The translations under genes were made by a program, and so were the position numbers. Shown in pieces: positions 1 to 6,145 of a DNA stretch of 19,905 bases. Under the pieces are notes generated by a model. That model saw only the letters and a list, made by a program, of their open reading frames with translations, made no database searches and was not told where the DNA came from. Source of the DNA: Intestinibacillus sp964580155 (GTDB lineage Bacteria > Bacillota > Clostridia > Oscillospirales > Butyricicoccaceae); contig CAZOJP010000038.1 in assembly GCA_964580155.1 (NCBI GenBank), forward strand, positions 1 to 19,905, in the 5' to 3' direction. The first letter of the stretch is position 1, and every line of letters starts with the position of its first letter.

Positions 1-293
1 TTTCGAGATGGCATTAGCCGACGGAGCCGACTTCCTGCTCCCAGCGCTTGTTCAAGTGGAATACGCCCCTTTGCTGCCTTGACTCAATTTTCTCAAGCAA
101 CGCTGTGTTCTGTTTTCTGGAGTCAGTATATCATATCCCCCCACCCGTGGCAAGCATAAACTGGGATATCCTTGTCAATTTATCCAGTGCATACAATTTC
201 ATTTTGGGAATTCTGTGTATTTTACATAAAAATATGCGCTCATATCCCTGCGCCGCAGCAGAAAAGAAAACTGCACCACAGCGGGTATTTGTG
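1..293. other. Non-coding left edge upstream of glpP
   Basis: I see no supportable gene in this stretch. It is clearly richer in A and T than the genes to its right. A short open frame on the minus strand (14-130) has no ATG and no ribosome binding site and may be the remnant of something lying further left. The long plus-strand open frame that runs into glpP from position 48 has no ribosome binding site and non-coding-like composition, so I do not extend glpP leftward. Confidence 0.5.
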
Positions 294-302
294 TGCTATA
301 AT
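294..302 (+). promoter_or_regulatory. Extended -10 promoter of glpP
   Basis: The sequence TGCTATAAT is a TGN-extended perfect -10 box (TATAAT at 297-302). No convincing -35 hexamer lies 16-18 bases upstream, as is common for extended -10 promoters. Transcription would begin near 309, which leaves a leader of about 25 bases before the glpP start codon. Confidence 0.6.
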
Positions 303-332
303 AGTAAAAAGGCTTTTGGAGGACGAAAAACA

Positions 333-902
333 ATGCAATCAAATGACAATTTATTCGAGCTGCTCAGCGACGCACCCGTCATCGCCGCGGTCAAAAACGA
401 GGAGGGGCTGCGCAAGGCGCTGGAGTCGGACTGCCGCATTGTTTTCATCCTGTACGGTACGCTGATGAACATTTCCACCCTCGTCGATCGGGTCGTGGAC
501 GCGGAAAAATACGCGCTTGTGCACCTGGATCTCGTGGACGGGATTTCGACGAAGCGCGACGTGGTTGTGGACTTCATCTGCGAGTGCACGCGCGCCCACG
601 GCGTGATCTCCACGCGTCCGGCCCTCGTGCGCCGCGCCAAGGCGCGCGGACTCATCGCGATCCAGCGGTTTTTCCTGCTCGATTCGCTCGCCTTTAATAA
701 TGTACTGCGCCAGGGCGCGGAGGGCGACGCGATCGACATCCTGCCCGGCACGATGCCCAAAATCATCAGGCGGCTCGCCGCGCAGGTGCGCTGTCCCATC
801 ATCGCAAGCGGCCTGATTTCCGACAAGGAGGATATCATCGCCGCGCTGTCCGCGGGCGCGAGCGCGGTCTCCACCACAAACGAAGCGCTGTGGTTTGTGT
901 AA
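333..902 (+). CDS. glpP: Glycerol-3-phosphate-responsive antiterminator GlpP
   Basis: This 189-residue protein matches the GlpP family. In Bacillus, GlpP with bound G3P acts on leader mRNA of glp genes and prevents premature termination. The family has a TIM-barrel-like fold; recognisable pieces are the N-terminal APVIAAVKN, the central HLDLVDGIS, the ISTRPALVRRAK segment, and the C-terminal ASGLISDKEDIIAALSAGA and AVSTTNEALW, which resemble a phosphate-binding end. Length is normal for the family. I chose the ATG at 333 because GGAGGA at 318-323 sits nine bases upstream, whereas the longer upstream open frame has no ribosome binding site. The next gene downstream is a G3P dehydrogenase-like oxidoreductase preceded by a terminator hairpin, exactly the target expected for this regulator. 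The product is cytoplasmic. Confidence 0.95.
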   Translation: MQSNDNLFELLSDAPVIAAVKNEEGLRKALESDCRIVFILYGTLMNISTLVDRVVDAEKYALVHLDLVDGISTKRDVVVDFICECTRAHGVISTRPALVRRAKARGLIAIQRFFLLDSLAFNNVLRQGAEGDAIDILPGTMPKIIRRLAAQVRCPIIASGLISDKEDIIAALSAGASAVSTTNEALWFV

Positions 903-921
903 AATGCCCGAAAATTCGCCC

Positions 922-950
922 TTGCAATCGTGACGCGGCCGTGTTATATT
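922..950 (+). promoter_or_regulatory. Promoter of the glp oxidoreductase operon
   Basis: TTGCAA (922-927) and TATATT (945-950) are separated by 17 bases, a good sigma-A pair. Transcription would begin near 957, so the mRNA carries a leader of about 130 bases containing the hairpin at 988-1059. Confidence 0.75.
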
Positions 951-987
951 TGTGTCAAAGCAAAAGTGCATATCTGCTTGGAGTTTT

Positions 988-1059
988 GAGTCAAAGCATG
1001 AAGAACTGCCTTTCTTTGTAAGAAAGAGCCGCGGTTTTTGATGCTTTGACTCTTTTTTT
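988..1059 (+). terminator. Leader terminator, probable GlpP antitermination site
   Basis: A perfect 12-base inverted repeat (GAGTCAAAGCAT at 988-999 and its complement at 1041-1052) closes a long hairpin. Inside it, GAACTGC can pair with GCGGTTT using wobble pairs, and CTTTCTT pairs with AAGAAAG at the tip. An uninterrupted T-run (1053-1059) follows, which makes it an intrinsic terminator. It lies between a promoter and the first gene of a G3P-oxidation operon and directly downstream of glpP. By analogy with Bacillus glpD and glpFK leaders, GlpP-G3P would permit read-through. The hairpin is seen directly; GlpP control is inference from context and family. Confidence 0.85.
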
Positions 1060-1090
1060 GCATTTTTTGCATTAAAGGAGGGTTTTTTTG

Positions 1091-2536
1091 ATGTATGACG
1101 TGACTGTAATCGGCTGCGGCGTGACCGGCGCGGCGATTGCCTACCAGCTTGCGCGGTACGATTTGCGCGTGCTCGTGCTCGAGCGTGAAAACGACGTGGC
1201 GATGGGGGCGACCCGCGCGAACAGCGCCATTGTGCACGCGGGCTTTGACCCCGAACCCGGCACGCTCATGGCAAAGCTCAACGTGAGCGGCGCGGCGCGT
1301 ATGGAGGAGCTGTGCCGCGACCTGTCCGTGTTCTACCGGCGCACCGGCTCGCTCGTGCTCGCGTTTAATGAGCAGGAGAACGCGCGCCTCGCGCAGATCT
1401 ACCAAAACGGTGTGACAAACGGCGTGCCCGATATGCAGCTGCTGGACGCGGCGCAAACGCGCGCGATGGAGCCCGCGGTATCGGCTGAGGTGTGCGGCGC
1501 GCTCTATGCGCCGAGCGCCGCGGTGGTCGACCCGTGGGGCCTGTGCCTTGCGCTCGCGGAAACCGCGGTGCAAAACGGCGCCGAGCTGCGGCTGCGCACC
1601 GAGGTGACCGGCCTTGCGCGCGCGGGCGATCATCTGGTGCTGCACACGGCAGACGGCGACATCGAGACGCGCTATGCGGTGAACTGCGCAGGCGGCCACG
1701 GGCACACGCTCGCCGCACACGCGGGCGACGCTTCGTGGACACCCCTGCCCTCGCGCGGAGAATATTATCTGATGGACAAATCCGCGGGCAATCTCGTGGA
1801 GCACGTCATCTTCCAGTGTCCGACCGATGTGGGCAAGGGCGTGCTCGTCGCGCCGACCGTGCACGGCAACCTCATCGTCGGGCCGAACGCCTCCCCTGCC
1901 GAAAGCCCGGAGGACACCGGGAACACGGCCGCAGGGCTGGACTTTGTGCGCACCTCCGCACAGAAGAGCGTGCCCGCGGTGGATATCCGCGCGTGCATCC
2001 GCACCTTCGCCGGCGTGCGCGCCAACACCGACCGCAGCGATTTCATCATTGAGCCGTCTGCGCACACGACCGGACTGCTGCATGTGGCAGGCATCAAGTC
2101 GCCCGGCCTGTCCGCCGCGCCTGCAATCGGCACCTATGCGGTCGAGCTGCTCGCGGACATGGGGCTGATGCTGCGCGAAAAGGCGCAGTTTGACGGCACG
2201 CGCCGCCGCGTGGTGTTCCGCCACCTGTCCCCGGCGGAAAAGGCCGCGCACATCGCGGAAAATCCGCTGTACGGACGCATCATCTGCCGCTGCGAAACCA
2301 TCACCGAGGGTGAGATCGTGGACGCGATCCGCTCGCCCATTCCGCCCTGCTCGATTGACGGCATCAAGCGCCGCGCAGGCTCGGGCATGGGGCGGTGTCA
2401 GGGCGGCTTTTGCGGCCCGCGCGTGCTGGAAATCCTCGCGCGCACATACGGGGTAGACCCCAAAACGATCACGCAGGACGGGGACGGCTCGTTCCTGCTG
2501 CTGCAGGAAACCAAGCAGGGAGGTGCACAGGCATGA
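1091..2536 (+). CDS. GlpA-like FAD-dependent oxidoreductase with C-terminal [2Fe-2S] BFD domain
   Basis: This 481-residue protein is probably the G3P-oxidising subunit of an anaerobic-type dehydrogenase giving dihydroxyacetone phosphate. Residues 1-13 hold the FAD-binding Rossmann motif (VIGCGVTG). A DAO-type oxidoreductase domain follows to about residue 370, including ATRANSAIVHAGFD and the late IKSPGLSAAPAIG. The C-terminal segment is a BFD-like [2Fe-2S] domain with ligand cysteines at 399, 401, 436 and 441 (CRC, then CQGGFC). I prefer the ATG at 1091 with GGAGGG eight bases upstream; an in-frame TTG lies immediately before it. The stop overlaps the next start by four bases (ATGA), so the two are translationally coupled. 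Clostridial genomes commonly carry this protein next to an NAD(P)/FAD oxidoreductase and DUF1667. The G3P substrate is inferred from glpP and the leader hairpin. Confidence 0.88.
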   Translation: MYDVTVIGCGVTGAAIAYQLARYDLRVLVLERENDVAMGATRANSAIVHAGFDPEPGTLMAKLNVSGAARMEELCRDLSVFYRRTGSLVLAFNEQENARLAQIYQNGVTNGVPDMQLLDAAQTRAMEPAVSAEVCGALYAPSAAVVDPWGLCLALAETAVQNGAELRLRTEVTGLARAGDHLVLHTADGDIETRYAVNCAGGHGHTLAAHAGDASWTPLPSRGEYYLMDKSAGNLVEHVIFQCPTDVGKGVLVAPTVHGNLIVGPNASPAESPEDTGNTAAGLDFVRTSAQKSVPAVDIRACIRTFAGVRANTDRSDFIIEPSAHTTGLLHVAGIKSPGLSAAPAIGTYAVELLADMGLMLREKAQFDGTRRRVVFRHLSPAEKAAHIAENPLYGRIICRCETITEGEIVDAIRSPIPPCSIDGIKRRAGSGMGRCQGGFCGPRVLEILARTYGVDPKTITQDGDGSFLLLQETKQGGAQA

Positions 2537-3792
2537 AATACGATCTCATCGTGATCGGCGGCGGCCCTGCAGGGCTTGCGGCGGCGTGGGCGGCATGGAA
2601 CCGCGGCTGCCGCTCCATCTGCGTCATTGAGCGCGACCGCGAGCTGGGCGGCATCCTCAACCAGTGCATCCACAACGGCTTCGGCCTGCACCACTTCAAG
2701 GAGGAGCTGACCGGCCCGGAATATGCAGGGCGCTTTGTCGAGCTGCTCGCGCAGACCGGTGTGGAAACGCGCACGGACGCCATGGTGCTCGAGCTGACAC
2801 CCGAGCGGCAGGTGCATGTGGTGAGCGCGGCGCACGGCTACGAAATCCTCGAAGCCGAGGCGGTGGTGCTCGCCATGGGCTGCCGCGAGCGCACACGCGG
2901 CGCGATCGCCATTCCGGGCACGCGGCCGGCAGGTGTGTTCACCGCGGGCGCGGCGCAGCGCTACCTCAACATGGAGGGCTATCTCGTCGGCAAGCGCGTG
3001 GTCATCCTGGGCTCGGGCGACATCGGGCTCATCATGGCGCGCCGCATGACGCTCGAGGGCGCAAAGGTGCTCGCCTGCGTCGAGGTGATGCCGTATTCCG
3101 GCGGCTTAACGCGCAATATCGTGCAGTGCCTGCACGATTTCGATATTCCGCTCTATCTTTCGCACACGATCACCGACATCAGCGGACGCGCGCGCGTGGA
3201 GCGCGTGACCGTCGCGCAGGTCGGCGCGGACCGCCGCCCCATTGCGGGCACGGAAATGACCTTTGACTGCGACACCGTGCTGCTCTCGGTCGGGCTGATT
3301 CCGGAAAACGAGATCAGCCGCGCGGCCGGTCTGGAGATCGACCCGCGCACGAACGGTCCCCTCGTGAGCGAAACCATGCAAACCTCCCTCCCCGGCGTGT
3401 TCGCCTGCGGCAACGTGGTGCACGTACACGACCTCGTCGACTTTGTCACCGCGGAGAGCATCCGCGCGGGCGAAGCCGCCGCTGCGTTCTGTCAGGCGAC
3501 CGCCGGTCTCTCTTCTGCGGCGCGGCGCACCGTGCCCGGCACGGGCGTGGGCTATGTGGTGCCGCAGCGCATCACCCCGGACGCGTCCGAGGTTGCGCTT
3601 TTCTTCCGCGTGCGCGCGGAATACGGCGCGAGCAAAATCCTGATCACGGACAGCGAGGGCACCTGCATCGCGGCCTTCCGGCGCGAGCGCCTTGCGCCGG
3701 GCGAGATGGAAACGCTCCGCCTGCCGCAAAAGCTGCTCGAGCAGGCGCGCGGCGATCTGACTGTTTCAATCGAAGGGAGTGCCAAGCAATGA
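2533..3792 (+). CDS. NAD(P)/FAD-dependent oxidoreductase, partner of the GlpA-like subunit
   Basis: This 419-residue flavoprotein has the pyridine-nucleotide-disulfide oxidoreductase fold. An FAD motif (VIGGGPAGLAAA) starts at residue 7. The family segment GGILNQCIHNGFGLHHF follows, then a second dinucleotide motif (ILGSGDIGLIMARR) in the middle, and the FAD-closing motif LPGVFACGNVVHVHDLVDF. The CxxC redox disulfide of classical members is absent; only an isolated cysteine lies in NQCIHNG. It probably passes electrons between the [2Fe-2S] subunit and a nicotinamide cofactor or another carrier. The annotated start is the ATG that overlaps the previous stop; the frame is open further upstream but that part lies inside the previous gene. 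It overlaps the next gene by four bases (ATGA), giving a three-gene coupled unit. Confidence 0.88.
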   Translation: MKYDLIVIGGGPAGLAAAWAAWNRGCRSICVIERDRELGGILNQCIHNGFGLHHFKEELTGPEYAGRFVELLAQTGVETRTDAMVLELTPERQVHVVSAAHGYEILEAEAVVLAMGCRERTRGAIAIPGTRPAGVFTAGAAQRYLNMEGYLVGKRVVILGSGDIGLIMARRMTLEGAKVLACVEVMPYSGGLTRNIVQCLHDFDIPLYLSHTITDISGRARVERVTVAQVGADRRPIAGTEMTFDCDTVLLSVGLIPENEISRAAGLEIDPRTNGPLVSETMQTSLPGVFACGNVVHVHDLVDFVTAESIRAGEAAAAFCQATAGLSSAARRTVPGTGVGYVVPQRITPDASEVALFFRVRAEYGASKILITDSEGTCIAAFRRERLAPGEMETLRLPQKLLEQARGDLTVSIEGSAKQ

Positions 3793-4142
3793 CCGAACTC
3801 ATCTGTATTTCCTGCCCCAAGGGCTGCCACCTGAAGGTGGACGAGGCGAACGGCTTTGCCGTCACGGGGAACGCGTGTCCGCGCGGCGAGGTCTATGGCA
3901 AAAACGAGCTGCAGCATCCCGTGCGCGTCGTGACCTCGACCGTGCGGCTGACCGGCGCGGCGGCGGCGCGCCTGCCCGTCAAGACCGACAAGCCGCTGCC
4001 CAAGGAAAAAATGTTCGCGTGCATGGACGCGCTCACCCGCGTCACCGCGGCCGCGCCCGTCGCGGTCGGGCAGGTGCTCGTGCCGAATGTGTGCGGCACC
4101 GGGGTCAACATCGTTTCCACCAAAACCGTACACGCCGGATAA
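3789..4142 (+). CDS. DUF1667 domain protein, small cysteine-rich oxidoreductase partner
   Basis: This 117-residue protein matches DUF1667. The N-terminus carries ISCPKGCHLKV and then GNACPRGEVYG, giving three closely spaced cysteines (CPKGC and ACPRG). A VTSTVRL segment and a C-terminal half with PNVCGTGVNIVSTK complete the family pattern. DUF1667 genes regularly follow GlpA-like and NAD(P)/FAD oxidoreductase genes in Clostridia, so a role as a third subunit is likely, possibly in metal or cluster binding. The biochemical role is not established as far as I know. It begins on the last bases of the preceding gene, and no obvious intrinsic terminator follows its stop codon. Confidence 0.85.
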   Translation: MTELICISCPKGCHLKVDEANGFAVTGNACPRGEVYGKNELQHPVRVVTSTVRLTGAAAARLPVKTDKPLPKEKMFACMDALTRVTAAAPVAVGQVLVPNVCGTGVNIVSTKTVHAG

Positions 4143-4144
4143 GC

Positions 4145-4175
4145 GCACAGAACCTGTTAAAATGCACAGAATCTG
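4145..4175 (+). repeat. Tandem 12-base direct repeat after the glp trio
   Basis: GCACAGAACCTG (4145-4156) and GCACAGAATCTG (4164-4175) differ at one base and repeat with a 19-base period. They lie upstream of the promoter for the small gene at 4284. They could be a protein-binding site or chance similarity. Confidence 0.4.
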
Positions 4176-4210
4176 CACATAGACTTTATATAATTTGGAT
4201 AGTATCAGCC

Positions 4211-4239
4211 TTGTTTTCTTACGCCGAAAATAGTACAAT
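4211..4239 (+). promoter_or_regulatory. Promoter of the 37-codon gene
   Basis: TTGTTT (4211-4216) and TACAAT (4234-4239) are separated by 17 bases. The predicted start near 4246 gives a leader of about 38 bases before the AAGGAG ribosome binding site. A second possible -10 box (TATAAT, 4189-4194) further left has no good -35 partner. Confidence 0.65.
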
Positions 4240-4283
4240 AAAGACACTAAGAAATACCGTATCTATGGAAGGAGAACAAGCAT

Positions 4284-4397
4284 ATGTTCCGTTTTATTGA
4301 AAATCATCGTGTAGTCAAGGCAGCACGTTTGGCCGAGCGCGAGGCGCGTTGGAATTCTCTGAGCGCCCCGGCAATGGTCTTTCGCGTCAGCCAGTAA
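4284..4397 (+). CDS. Small basic 37-residue protein, own transcription unit
   Basis: I do not recognise this protein. It starts MFRFIENHRVVKAARLAERE and ends in AMVFRVSQ. It is rich in Arg and Ala, with a probable amphipathic helix over roughly residues 8-25 and no transmembrane segment or cysteine. Evidence that it is real is contextual: a strong AAGGAG (4269-4274) nine bases before the ATG, a 17-base-spaced promoter upstream, and an intrinsic terminator 26 bases after the stop. Together they define a monocistronic mRNA of about 210 bases. It lies between the glp trio and a glycerophosphodiesterase, but nothing in the sequence ties it to either. A peptide regulator, a ribosome- or membrane-associated small protein, or a dual-function RNA are all possible. 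Confidence 0.65.
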   Translation: MFRFIENHRVVKAARLAEREARWNSLSAPAMVFRVSQ

Positions 4398-4423
4398 TTC
4401 CCCCTCTTATATATTTTAAAAAA

Positions 4424-4458
4424 CCGGAGCTCCCGCCGCAAGGGAACTCCGGTTTTTT
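4424..4458 (+). terminator. Intrinsic terminator of the small gene
   Basis: CCGGAG (4424-4429) pairs with CTCCGG (4447-4452), the stem continues inward with TCCC/GGGA after one mismatch, and six T residues follow. An A-run precedes the stem, so it may work in both directions. Confidence 0.88.
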
Positions 4459-4470
4459 CTGTGTGCACGC

Positions 4471-4501
4471 AAAAAAGACGGCGCAAACGGCCGTCTTTTT
4501 T
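4471..4501 (-). terminator. Intrinsic terminator of the minus-strand glycerophosphodiesterase
   Basis: GACGGC and GCCGTC form a six-base stem with a seven-base loop, flanked by A6 and T6 so that the duplex extends to twelve pairs. It sits seven bases beyond the stop codon of the minus-strand gene and is symmetric enough to act in both directions. Confidence 0.85.
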
Positions 4502-4507
4502 CGCTTC

Positions 4508-5254
4508 TCAGTCGCACATTTCGTCCGCGATGCGGCACAGCACATCGGGATGGTTGGAGATGATGCAGTCCACGCCGCGCGCGATCATGTCGCGCATGTC
4601 CGCCTCGTCGTTGACCGTCCAGGTGTTGACCTTCATGCCGCGCGCGTGGTACAGCTCGACAAGCTCGGGCTGGTACTGCAGCAGCATGTAGCGCGGATGC
4701 ATGTTGTCCGCGTTCGAGCGCGCGATGTAGTCCCCGATGTCAAGCAGCGGCTTGTCATAGAGCAGGCCGGTCTGGATGTCGCCGTCCAGCTGCTTGAAAA
4801 GCTGCATGGAGATGTGGTTGAACGAGGATACGAACACGCGGTCCTGCAGCTTGCGCGCGCGGATGGCGTCGATCACGCGCTGCTCTAAGCCGTCGTAAAA
4901 GACCTCGTAGTTTTTAAGCTCCAGATTGAGCAGCATGCCGGTGTCGCCGCAAAAGCCGAGCAGCTCGTCGAGCGTCCAGATGTGCTCGCCTGCGCAGTCG
5001 GGCGACTTCCACGCGCCGATGTCGAGCGTGCGCAGCTCGTCATAGGTGCAGTCCTTGAGCCAGCCGGTGCCATTTGAGGTGCGCTCGAGCGTGGCATCGT
5101 GGAAAATGACGAGCTCACCGTCCTTTGTGAGGTGCACGTCGGACTCAAAGCCGACCGCGCATGTCAGCTCGACCGCCTTGCGAAACGCGAGCGGACTGTT
5201 CTCCGGATAGACACCGGAAAAGCCGCGATGGGCGAGCAGCATGGGTTTTTTCAT
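4508..5254 (-). CDS. Glycerophosphodiester phosphodiesterase (GDPD), cytoplasmic type
   Basis: This 248-residue enzyme is predicted to hydrolyse glycerophosphodiesters to G3P and an alcohol. All canonical GDPD elements are present: HRG at residues 9-11, PEN at 17-19, ESDVHLTKDG starting at Glu37, catalytic His52 in FHD, the ERTSNGTG loop, NLELK in the middle, and VNTWTVND near the C-terminus. There is no signal peptide, so it should act inside the cell on imported or recycled lipid headgroups. I use the ATG at 5254, with AAGGA seven bases upstream, rather than the TTG codon directly before it. It is read from a promoter overlapping that of the divergent gene, through a terminator-like leader hairpin. 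G3P from this enzyme would be both substrate of the glp trio and inducer of GlpP. Confidence 0.93.
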   Translation of the reverse strand: MKKPMLLAHRGFSGVYPENSPLAFRKAVELTCAVGFESDVHLTKDGELVIFHDATLERTSNGTGWLKDCTYDELRTLDIGAWKSPDCAGEHIWTLDELLGFCGDTGMLLNLELKNYEVFYDGLEQRVIDAIRARKLQDRVFVSSFNHISMQLFKQLDGDIQTGLLYDKPLLDIGDYIARSNADNMHPRYMLLQYQPELVELYHARGMKVNTWTVNDEADMRDMIARGVDCIISNHPDVLCRIADEMCD

Positions 5255-5276
5255 CAAAACATCCTTCTTTCTTCAT

Positions 5277-5328
5277 AAAAAAGCGCACAGAAAACCCACC
5301 GCCTGCCGGCGGTATGTTTTTCTGTGCG
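5277..5328 (-). terminator. Terminator-like hairpin in the GDPD leader (candidate attenuator)
   Basis: Read on the minus strand, CGCACAGAAAA and TTTTCTGTGCG form a perfect 11-base stem. ACCGCC/GGCGGT adds an inner stem after a small internal loop. A run of six T (5282-5277) follows. It lies between the minus-strand promoter and the ribosome binding site of the GDPD gene, so it could stop transcription before the coding region. The plus-strand promoter starts to its right and does not transcribe it. Confidence 0.7.
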
Positions 5329-5364
5329 ACTGTCTCAAAATCACCGTGCACTTGCAGCGCGCAC

Positions 5365-5393
5365 TTGCCGCGCGGCCGCATTTGGAGTATGCT
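5365..5393 (+). promoter_or_regulatory. Rightward promoter of the divergent GDPD-like gene
   Basis: TTGCCG (5365-5370) and TATGCT (5388-5393) are spaced by 17 bases. The predicted start lies near 5400, almost back to back with that of the leftward promoter. Confidence 0.5.
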
Positions 5394-5405
5394 ATTACTA
5401 TGGTT

Positions 5406-5434
5406 ATTATAGCCGATGATCGCCCGGTTTTCAA
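5406..5434 (-). promoter_or_regulatory. Leftward promoter of the GDPD gene
   Basis: On the minus strand, TTGAAA (5434-5429) and a perfect TATAAT (5411-5406) are separated by 17 bases. Its -35 box lies just left of the ribosome binding site of the plus-strand gene (AAGGAG, 5439-5444), so the two divergent promoters cannot easily be occupied together. Confidence 0.75.
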
Positions 5435-5454
5435 GTCAAAGGAGAGAAAAAAAT

Positions 5455-6105
5455 ATGCTCATTACGGCACACTCCGGCGCGGACGGCACGCCGGATAATT
5501 CTCTGGCATTCGTGCGTCACGCGTGCACGCTGCCTGTCGATGCGTTCGAGGTGGACGCGCACCGCCGCGCGGACGGCGCGCTCGTCATCGCGCACGACGG
5601 CGACCCCGCGGGGGTCTATGCAGGCTGCCCCACCCTGCGCGAGGTGTTCACGCTCGCGGCGGCGCGGCCCGCGCTCGCCATCAACTGCGATCTCAAGGAT
5701 GCCGGGCTGGAGGGCGCGGTCGGCGCGCTGTTTGCCCAGTGCGGCGGCGCAAATCCGCTGTTCTTTTCGGGCACGGTCGCGCCCGAAAACGCGCCGTCCG
5801 GCGTGACCGTGCTGCTGAACGCGGAGGAGCTTGTCGACCGCTTCTACGACCGCATGATTGCGGGGGAGGAGGTCGCGTGCGCGCAGATCGTCGCGGCGCG
5901 CTGCGTGCAGCACGGTGTCGCGGTCGCAAACGTGTATTACCGCGCGTGCACCGACCGCTTCCGCGGCACGCTGGCCGCGCACGGCGTCGGTGTTTCGGTG
6001 TGGACGGTCGACGCGGCCGAGGACGCGCTGCGCTTTCAGGCGGCAGGCGCGTTCAACCTGACGACGCGCGCGCCGAGCGCCCTGCTGCCCATTCTGCGCC
6101 CGTAA
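5455..6105 (+). CDS. Degenerate GDPD-family protein
   Basis: This 216-residue protein has the GDPD TIM-barrel pattern but altered active-site motifs. It has HSG at residues 6-8 where HRG is expected, PDN at 13-15 for PEN, EVD at 32-34 retained, His47 in AHD retained, and INCDLKD where other members have an ELK-type metal ligand. The TSNGTG loop is missing, which explains the shorter length. VSVWTVD near the C-terminus is typical of the family. Both catalytic histidines are kept, so it may still be a phosphodiesterase with a different substrate, but loss of the phosphate-contacting Arg makes ordinary GDPD activity doubtful. The start has AAGGAG ten bases upstream. The threonine-aldolase-like gene follows after 40 bases with no terminator between. 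Confidence 0.82.
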   Translation: MLITAHSGADGTPDNSLAFVRHACTLPVDAFEVDAHRRADGALVIAHDGDPAGVYAGCPTLREVFTLAAARPALAINCDLKDAGLEGAVGALFAQCGGANPLFFSGTVAPENAPSGVTVLLNAEELVDRFYDRMIAGEEVACAQIVAARCVQHGVAVANVYYRACTDRFRGTLAAHGVGVSVWTVDAAEDALRFQAAGAFNLTTRAPSALLPILRP

Positions 6106-6145
6106 AGCATACCGGACGCAAAAGTACCGAAAAGGAGCGGATTAC

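Noticed and set aside
14..130. Minus-strand open frame of about 38 codons at the left edge
   Set aside because: It has no ATG and no ribosome binding site, and I cannot match it to a family; it may be a remnant but is not supportable as a gene.
48..332. Upstream extension of the glpP frame
   Set aside because: The ATG at 48 has no ribosome binding site, the promoter and a good Shine-Dalgarno sequence lie just before 333, and the extension has non-coding composition.
944..2251. Long minus-strand open frame opposite the GlpA-like gene
   Set aside because: It is rich in Arg, Ala and His with no motif, a typical antisense shadow in GC-rich DNA; the plus-strand gene has clear FAD and Fe-S motifs.
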